This document shows, piece after piece, positions 7,308-11,031 of a stretch of DNA of 11,031 bases; position 1 is the first letter of the stretch; each line of letters opens with the position of its first letter. The stretch comes from Dehalococcoidia bacterium. Its GTDB lineage: Bacteria; Chloroflexota; Dehalococcoidia; Dehalococcoidales; W498. Where the stretch lies: the NCBI GenBank assembly GCA_030608125.1, contig JAUWEU010000007.1:1-11031 (forward strand), read 5' to 3'. The position numbers and the translations under genes were made by a program. A model generated the notes under the pieces. That model ran no database searches, was not told where the DNA came from, and saw nothing but the letters and a program-made list of their open reading frames with translations.

Positions 7308-7751
7308 GTGAAGGCGCTGTTACAGCGAGTTACTGAAGCCTCGGTCAGCGTTGGCGGTGAGGTAGTGGGTAGGATAGGTCCGGGGCTGGTGGTCTTTGTC
7401 GGAGTAGCTAGGGGGGACACAGAAAAGGATGCGCAGTATCTGGCACAAAAGATTGTCAATCTGCGCCTTTTTTCTGATGAAGGGGGCAAGTTTAACCTTT
7501 CGGCTCTGGATATTAAAGGTGAACTATTGGTGGTAAGCCAGTTTACCCTGTTGGCTGATACCAGGAAAGGGCGTCGTCCTGATTTTATCGAGGCAGCACC
7601 GCCTGCCCAAGCCAAAGAATTGATTGAGCAATTTGTGGAGCAGGCTCACGCTACCGGGCTAAAGGTGGAAACTGGACGTTTCCAGCAATATATGCAGGTA
7701 GAAATTCATAATGATGGACCAGTAACGATACTATTGAATAGTCGGGGGTAA
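7308..7751 (+). CDS. dtd: D-aminoacyl-tRNA deacylase
   Basis: Removes D-amino acids (and glycine mischarged onto tRNA-Ala) from tRNAs in the cytoplasm, a translation quality-control step. The 147-residue length is standard. Seen are MKALLQRVTEASVSV at the N-terminus, the catalytic-pocket motif VVSQFTLLADTRKGRRPDF (75-93), and the Gly-cisPro motif NDGPVTI (135-141), where G137-P138 enforces chirality. GTG at 7308 is preceded by AAAAGGAG with a nine-base spacer. It follows the zinc ribbon gene by 15 bases, so the two are likely one operon. Nothing in it looks damaged. Confidence 0.95.
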   Translation: MKALLQRVTEASVSVGGEVVGRIGPGLVVFVGVARGDTEKDAQYLAQKIVNLRLFSDEGGKFNLSALDIKGELLVVSQFTLLADTRKGRRPDFIEAAPPAQAKELIEQFVEQAHATGLKVETGRFQQYMQVEIHNDGPVTILLNSRG

Positions 7752-7782
7752 ATTATTAAAATAAATTTTAATTGAGACTCTG

Positions 7783-7792
7783 TGCAATTGCA
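7783..7792. promoter_or_regulatory. TGCA-rich palindrome beside the fur-family promoter, possible operator
   Basis: TGCAATTGCA is a perfect 10-bp palindrome ending six bases before the -35 box of the regulator gene, and continues into TTGCATAT. The words GCAATTG and TTGCATAT recur in the gap upstream of the nickel-associated lipoprotein (8857-8876). This suggests, but does not prove, binding by the same regulator. Confidence 0.4.
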
Positions 7793-7797
7793 TATGG

Positions 7798-7826
7798 TTG
7801 AAAAACTTTTTTTATTGTGGTATAAC
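7798..7826 (+). promoter_or_regulatory. promoter of the Fur-family regulator gene
   Basis: TTGAAA (7798-7803) and TATAAC (7821-7826) are each one base from consensus, with a 17-bp spacer that holds a run of seven T. The predicted start point near 7833 lies just before the GAGGAAG ribosome binding site and the ATG at 7845. Confidence 0.7.
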
Positions 7827-7844
7827 TCACGAAGAGGAAGTTAG

Positions 7845-8267
7845 ATGAACAACCCCGGAGGTATAAGTAGTAAATTAAGCGAATTGGGGTATCGGCTGAC
7901 ACCTCAGCGGATGATGATTCTGTCAGCTATTGAAAATAGTGATGACCATATTAGTGCTGAGGAAATCTATGCCCAGGTAGTGGCTAAATATTCCAATGTT
8001 AACATCTCAACCGTCTACCGCACTCTGGAACTACTGAAACGACTTGGTCTAGTAACTGAGACCGACCTCGGGGAAGGCAGGGTTAGATACCATCCTGCCG
8101 ATAAAGGGCATCACCATCACCTGGTTTGCAAAGAGTGTGGTGCCATAATTGACCTTGACGAATCAGTGATGGCTCCGGTTAAGGATACTTTGCTTCGTGA
8201 ATATAAGTTTATCGCTGACCTGGAGCACCTAGCTATTTTTGGTCGCTGTGTAAATTGTAGTAAATAA
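7845..8267 (+). CDS. Fur-family metal-responsive transcriptional regulator
   Basis: A 140-residue DNA-binding repressor of the Fur superfamily (Fur, Zur, PerR, Nur, Mur). The winged helix spans ~10-83, with RLTPQRMMIL (17-26) and the recognition helix region ISTVYRTLELLKRLGLV (54-70). The dimerisation and metal-sensing part has H83, the HHHHLVCKECG block (89-99) and H128. Two CxxC pairs (C95/C98, C135/C138) form the structural zinc site. Which metal is sensed cannot be read from the residues. The adjoining CooT protein and CbiM/NikM transporter point to nickel or cobalt, which would make it Nur-like. Start ATG with GAGGAAG four bases upstream. Shared TGCA-containing inverted repeats in this locus are candidate targets. 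An iron or peroxide regulator remains possible. Confidence 0.92.
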   Translation: MNNPGGISSKLSELGYRLTPQRMMILSAIENSDDHISAEEIYAQVVAKYSNVNISTVYRTLELLKRLGLVTETDLGEGRVRYHPADKGHHHHLVCKECGAIIDLDESVMAPVKDTLLREYKFIADLEHLAIFGRCVNCSK

Positions 8268-8298
8268 TTTTTTTGATTTGTTGTTGCATCCTGTTGCG

Positions 8299-8316
8299 GA
8301 TGCAGTAGATTGCATC
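8299..8316. promoter_or_regulatory. inverted repeat GATGCA-N6-TGCATC, candidate metal-regulator operator
   Basis: Six-base arms separated by six bases lie 18 bases before the small helical protein gene. The two TGCA cores are exactly ten bases apart, one helical turn, as in the repeat at 8857-8874. The left arm also pairs with 8285-8291 (TGCATCC, loop TGTTGC, GGATGCA), so an RNA hairpin at 8285-8304 is an alternative reading. Confidence 0.45.
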
Positions 8317-8334
8317 AGGCTTAAAGGGGGTAAT

Positions 8335-8553
8335 ATGGACAACGATGAAAGAGTTAAACTCAAGACTCTGTTAAATTATTGGATTGAACATAATAAAGAG
8401 CATAGTCAAGAGTTTAGACAATGGGCAGGCAAGGCAAAGGTATTTGGCGAAGCTGAAGCCTATGAAGAGATGTTACAGGCAGCTCAAGAGATGGATAAAG
8501 CAAGTGAATCCTTATCCCGAGCCTTAAGCAGGTTAGAGGAAAAAGGGTTATGA
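8335..8553 (+). CDS. small helical protein, nickel-locus associated, function unknown
   Basis: A 72-residue acidic-to-amphipathic protein predicted to form two or three helices. It has a conserved-looking LNYWIEHNKEHSQEFRQWA segment (13-31) and a coiled-coil-like C-terminal half rich in Glu, Ala and Leu (residues ~39-69). H19-xxx-H23 with E18, E22 and E26 lie on one or adjacent helix faces and could bind a metal ion; this is inference. I recall similar WIEHNxEH helical proteins or domains near cation transport genes but cannot name a characterised member. ATG 8335 follows AAAGGGGG with a four-base gap; the longer frame from TTG 8278 would put the inverted repeat inside the gene and lacks a ribosome binding site. 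It lies between the Fur-family gene and cooT. Confidence 0.75.
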   Translation: MDNDERVKLKTLLNYWIEHNKEHSQEFRQWAGKAKVFGEAEAYEEMLQAAQEMDKASESLSRALSRLEEKGL

Positions 8554-8622
8554 CGGTTGGCTGTCTCCTTTTGCTGGTTGATACCGGCATCGGTCAGGGG
8601 ACTAGTCTATGAAAGGAGCGAA

Positions 8623-8841
8623 ATGTGTTTATCTAAGGTATATGCTGATAGAAATGGTAAAAGTGAACTTCTGATGGAGGAGGTTACCTGTCTACAAGTT
8701 AAGGGAGAGAAGCTCCTGTTAATGACCCTTTTCGGAGAGCAAAAGGAAGTAGGGGCGGATATCAGGGAGATTAATTTCATGACCCATAGCATCTTCCTGG
8801 AAAATCTGGATGATTGGAGGAGATATGGAGTGAATAAATAA
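8623..8841 (+). CDS. CooT-family nickel-binding protein
   Basis: A 72-residue protein beginning MCLSKVYADRNGKSELLMEE, the signature start of the CooT family (older annotations: predicted RNA-binding protein). In Rhodospirillum rubrum CooT is a small dimeric nickel-binding protein linked to maturation of carbon monoxide dehydrogenase, and Cys2 is a nickel ligand; Cys2 is present here. The rest is a compact beta-rich fold (VTCLQVKGEKLLLMTLFGEQKEV, then INFMTHSIFLE). The start is ATG with GGAG four bases upstream; the in-frame extension to ~8557 would bury the essential Met-Cys start and is rejected. It lies 69 bases after the helical protein gene with no promoter in between, so both are probably on one transcript. 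Length matches the family. Confidence 0.85.
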   Translation: MCLSKVYADRNGKSELLMEEVTCLQVKGEKLLLMTLFGEQKEVGADIREINFMTHSIFLENLDDWRRYGVNK

Positions 8842-9071
8842 AATTTTTGGGTTTGTATTGCATATAATTGCAATTGTATTAATATGCATAACGCCTCTAG
8901 GCAGAGCCAGGGAAAGGAGGTGATGCAGAAGGTGTAGATTAAATGATTTAGGAAAGGAACAGGTTTCACTTTTATTAAGAATTGTCTCAGTGTCTACTCT
9001 GTGCCAAAACTCTAACCGGTGTAGAAAAAGGGAGGCGACTCTTTTTAGGAAATTTATGTAGGAGGATTTTA
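8842..9071. other. regulatory gap upstream of the nickel-uptake genes
   Basis: About 230 bases without a credible gene. From left to right it holds an AT-rich block with the ATTGCA-N6-TGCAAT repeat and TATGCATA, a short stem (CTCT-AGGC-AGAG), and a 13-base perfect match to the anti-Shine-Dalgarno complement (8912-8924). It also holds a bulged hairpin (AAAAAGGGAG / CTCTTTTT) near 9028-9049 and finally the GGAGG binding site for the lipoprotein. I could not fit it to a cobalamin or other known riboswitch. Confidence 0.5.
8857..8874. promoter_or_regulatory. inverted repeat ATTGCA-N6-TGCAAT, candidate metal-regulator operator
   Basis: Six-base arms with an AT-rich six-base spacer (TATAAT), sharing spacing and the TGCA cores with 8299-8316. 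The overlapping AATTGCAATT (8866-8875) is itself a perfect palindrome and TATGCATA follows at 8883-8890. Weak promoter-like elements (TTGTAT at 8853 and TATTAA at 8877, 18-bp spacer) overlap the site, as expected for a repressor operator. The next gene starts ~200 bases downstream. Confidence 0.5.
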
Positions 9072-9869
9072 ATGAGAAAACGAATACTTGTTTTGGCCAT
9101 TACTGTGTTGTTTGTTGTTAGTATTATGCTCGTCAGTTGCGGTGGTGGTGCGGTGGGGACACTTCAGTTTCATGCCAATGGTGAGGACTTTGTCCGACAG
9201 GGCTTTGTCTCCAAAGATGGTTGGAGTATCAATTTTGACCATGTATACATTACTCTAGCCAATATCACCGCATATCAGACTGACCCACCGTATGACCCAC
9301 ATTCGGGTGGTAATATTAATGGCGAGGTTATAGTTAGTCTTGACAAGGTATACACTGTAGACCTAGCGGAGGGTGGTGAAAACGCTCCTCCTATCCTCGT
9401 GGATGAAGTACCAGATGCGCCTGCAGGCCACTACAACGCCATCTCCTGGAGGATGGTCAAAGCAACCTCGGGCTCTGCTGCTGGCTACTCTCTGGTTATG
9501 ATCGGAACAGCCGAGAAAGATGGTCAGATTGTGGACTTTACTATCAATGTCGAGGAGGAATGCGGATACAGTTGTGGCGAGTATGTCGGCGACGAGCGGA
9601 AGGGCATAGTAGTAGAAAGCGGCACTGCCGACCTAGAGATGACTTTCCACTTTGACCATATCTTTGGTGACGCTGAGACGCCGCTGGATGATGACCTCAA
9701 CGTTAGCGCTGTTGGCTTTGAACCTTTTGCTGGTATTGCTGAAGGTGGCAAGCTGGATGTCAACATGGCTGACCTGCAATCTAGGCTCTCATCAGAGGAC
9801 TACCAAATGCTGGTAGATATTCTGCCCACTCTGGGGCATGTCGGTGAAGGCCATTGTCATTGCGACTAA
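9072..9869 (+). CDS. predicted lipoprotein of a nickel/cobalt uptake locus
   Basis: A 265-residue exported protein of unknown function. The N-terminus MRKR plus a hydrophobic stretch ends in a lipobox L20-V-S-C23, so Cys23 is likely lipidated and the protein sits on the outer face of the membrane. The body is predicted mostly beta: INFDHVYITLANITAYQTDPP (53-73), VPDAPAGHYNAISWRM (113-128), YSLVMIGTAEKDGQIVDFTI, a C164-xxx-C168 pair, and FHFDHIFGD (192-200). The last eleven residues read GHVGEGHCHCD, a dense set of His and Cys ligands. ATG 9072 follows GGAGG by six bases; in-frame TTG 8982 would hide the signal peptide. Its position before a NikL-like gene and cbiM/nikM suggests a metal-binding accessory role (compare the periplasmic NikK-type components), which is inferred. 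Confidence 0.8.
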   Translation: MRKRILVLAITVLFVVSIMLVSCGGGAVGTLQFHANGEDFVRQGFVSKDGWSINFDHVYITLANITAYQTDPPYDPHSGGNINGEVIVSLDKVYTVDLAEGGENAPPILVDEVPDAPAGHYNAISWRMVKATSGSAAGYSLVMIGTAEKDGQIVDFTINVEEECGYSCGEYVGDERKGIVVESGTADLEMTFHFDHIFGDAETPLDDDLNVSAVGFEPFAGIAEGGKLDVNMADLQSRLSSEDYQMLVDILPTLGHVGEGHCHCD

Positions 9870-9890
9870 TCCTGTTGGACTTAATATAAG

Positions 9891-9924
9891 AGGGGGTCTG
9901 CCACAATCGTGGCGGCGTCCCCCT
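9891..9924 (+). other. strong hairpin between the lipoprotein and NikL-like genes
   Basis: AGGGGG pairs with CCCCCT, and within it GCCAC pairs with GTGGC around an AATC loop, separated by small asymmetric internal loops. No T-run follows, so it is not a typical terminator. It ends six bases before the AGGAG of the next gene and could set mRNA stability or partial read-through. Confidence 0.5.
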
Positions 9925-9943
9925 GATTCTAGGAGTCGTAATT

Positions 9944-10399
9944 ATGCATATGAAGTGGAAACTTGTTATATGTCTCATTTTTGTCCTTATCCTTGGGCTA
10001 GGTTTGCCGATAAATGCCTATGCCCATGGTGCCAAAGTCAAATACACAGTTGACATAGCCATTGATATTGTTGCCACCTATGACAACGGCGAACCGATGG
10101 CTGGTGCCCAGGTCACAGTCTATGCACCTGATGACCCCTTTACTCCCTGGTTGACGGGGGTCTGTGATGATGATGGCCACTTTAGCTTCATACCTGATAC
10201 CTCTAAGCCAGGCACCTGGGATGTGCAGGTACGCCAGGCAGGTCACGGCGATATCGTCCATATTCCTATCGGTGAAGATATGGTGGTGACGGGTGGTACC
10301 GGCGGCTATACTGCCCTTCAGATTGTCCTGATGGCGGTTTGCTTTATCTGGGGGAGTGTTGGCACAGCACTTTACTTCTCACGAAGGAGGAGTGCCTGA
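9944..10399 (+). CDS. NikL-like membrane-anchored component of nickel/cobalt uptake system
   Basis: A 151-residue protein with a signal peptide (M1-A27, cleavage after AYA). The exported domain (~30-110) is of the carboxypeptidase-regulatory/Ig-like type, with DNGEPMAGAQVTVYAPDDP, GVCDDDGHFSFIPD and GTWDVQVRQAGHGD. One C-terminal membrane helix (~124-145) precedes RRRSA. This layout and these motifs fit the extra components (NikL/NikK type) found beside CbiM/NikM in nickel ECF-type transporters. After cleavage the mature protein would begin His-Gly, placing a histidine at the free N-terminus as a possible metal ligand. ATG 9944 has AGGAG eight bases upstream; ATG 9950 is too far. The stop overlaps the next start in TGATG, so it is coupled to the permease gene. 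The exact NikK/NikL naming is uncertain. Confidence 0.8.
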   Translation: MHMKWKLVICLIFVLILGLGLPINAYAHGAKVKYTVDIAIDIVATYDNGEPMAGAQVTVYAPDDPFTPWLTGVCDDDGHFSFIPDTSKPGTWDVQVRQAGHGDIVHIPIGEDMVVTGGTGGYTALQIVLMAVCFIWGSVGTALYFSRRRSA

Positions 10400-11031
10400 T
10401 GCATATCCCCGATGGTATTCTCCCTGTCTCCGTAACTGCTGCCGGGTATGCTGCCACCGCCGCGGTCACTTGGTACTCAGTTCGCAAGATTAATCAGAAG
10501 GAGAACCCTCGTGAGGACATTCCCAAAGCTTCTCTACTAACGGCAGCCTTCTTCGTTGCCTCCTGGATCCACATCCCAGTACCGCCTACCAGTGTTCATC
10601 TTGTGCTAAACGGCATCTTGGGCGCTGTTCTGGGTTATTTTGCCTTCCCGGCTATTCTCATTGGCCTATTCTTTCAGGCGGTGATGTTTCAGCACGGCGG
10701 GCTGACCACCCTGGGAGTAAACGCTATGATAATGGGATTGCCGGCAATAATAGCCTACTACATATTCCGTCTCCGCAGATTCGGGAATAAAGAGAGCCGG
10801 AGGAAGACGGGCGTTTTTGGATTTCTATCCGGTGCTGTTGCCCTTGGGATATCGGTAGCCATGTTTGTGGTAATTCTGCTGACTAACATACCGGCGGATC
10901 TGGATATCGGCACCGAGCAGACGGCAATCTATACACTAGCCATAGCCCACCTGCCATTGATAGCCATCGAGGGTGTCATAACCTCGCTATTAGCCGTCTT
11001 TCTTCAGCGGGTACGACCAAGAATTTTGGAT
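10399..11031 (+). CDS. CbiM/NikM-type nickel/cobalt ECF transporter substrate-binding permease, partial at the right edge
   Basis: The membrane S-component that captures Ni2+ or Co2+ for an energy-coupling-factor transporter. It starts MHIPDGILP, the family signature in which the N-terminal Met1-His2 backbone and side chain, together with a histidine around 67, coordinate the metal. Here H2 and H67 (in TSVHLVLNG) are both present. Also seen are IHIPVPPTS (57-65), FFQAVMFQHGGLTTLGVNAMIMGLPA and, near the edge, IEGVITSLLAVFLQRVRP. Several hydrophobic helices span the 211 visible codons and no stop is reached, so a few C-terminal residues are missing. It is translationally coupled to the preceding gene by TGATG. 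The ATPase and T-component (NikO/CbiO, NikQ/CbiQ) are expected next, outside the window. Nickel is favoured over cobalt because of CooT. Confidence 0.93.
   Translation, partial: MHIPDGILPVSVTAAGYAATAAVTWYSVRKINQKENPREDIPKASLLTAAFFVASWIHIPVPPTSVHLVLNGILGAVLGYFAFPAILIGLFFQAVMFQHGGLTTLGVNAMIMGLPAIIAYYIFRLRRFGNKESRRKTGVFGFLSGAVALGISVAMFVVILLTNIPADLDIGTEQTAIYTLAIAHLPLIAIEGVITSLLAVFLQRVRPRILD

Noticed and set aside
7145..7615. Long minus-strand open frames opposite the FmdB-like and dtd genes
   Set aside because: They arise from the repeat and the antisense of well-recognised proteins, show no family similarity and have no ribosome binding site.
8268..8274. T-run after the Fur-family stop as a terminator
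   Set aside because: Seven T follow the stop, but no stem-loop precedes them, so termination is not supported.
8890..9060. Cobalamin riboswitch upstream of the lipoprotein
   Set aside because: GAGCCAGGGAAAGG loosely recalls the B12 box, but the other conserved blocks and the spacing are missing.
8982..9071. TTG start giving the lipoprotein 30 extra N-terminal residues
   Set aside because: It would place the signal peptide and lipobox internally; ATG 9072 has a strong GGAGG site.
9838..10053. 71-residue plus-strand frame overlapping the lipoprotein end and the NikL-like start
   Set aside because: It spans the intergenic hairpin, has no family features and is out of frame with both real genes.
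9998..10261. 87-residue minus-strand frame
   Set aside because: Antisense shadow of the NikL-like gene without supporting signals.

Overview
The window reads as ordinary chromosome from an anaerobic bacterium, most plausibly a Dehalococcoidia-like member of the Chloroflexota. The pointers are an archaeal-type dUTPase, a CCA-adding enzyme with an HD domain next to a tRNA gene that does not encode its CCA, separate secD and secF genes with a Chloroflexota-like GIEFSSGS motif, and nickel handling genes of the kind used with CO dehydrogenase and hydrogenases. This placement is an inference from remembered protein flavour, not from a phylogenetic marker.

Left part (1-1270): the C-terminal end of a diacylglycerol-kinase-like lipid kinase runs in from the left. 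A hairpin-rich gap with a perfect 26-bp palindrome follows. A minus-strand unit then holds a tRNA with anticodon CAU, driven by a near-consensus promoter, and downstream of it a dUTPase whose conserved N-terminus lies upstream of every standard start codon.

Middle part (1273-7751): a tightly packed plus-strand operon encodes the CCA-adding enzyme (possibly on a leaderless mRNA), SecD, SecF and a cation diffusion facilitator. The stop and start codons are a few bases apart or overlap. A convergent LysE/RhtB-type transporter lies on the minus strand. Divergent from it are an FmdB-like zinc ribbon protein, carrying six tandem 15-bp repeats in its tail, and D-aminoacyl-tRNA deacylase.

Right part (7845-11031): a nickel/cobalt locus. 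It contains a Fur-family regulator, a 72-residue helical protein with a WIEHNxEH motif, a CooT-type nickel-binding protein, a lipoprotein ending in a His/Cys-rich tail, a NikL-like membrane-anchored component, and the start of a CbiM/NikM permease cut by the window edge. Two gaps in this locus carry inverted repeats of the same architecture, TGCA-N6-TGCA with longer symmetric arms, and a related TGCA-rich palindrome sits next to the Fur promoter. I propose that the Fur-family protein is a nickel (or cobalt) sensor controlling the small protein, CooT and the ECF-type uptake system. The unstudied members of this proposed regulon (the 72-aa protein, the lipoprotein and the operator) are the most interesting content of the window.
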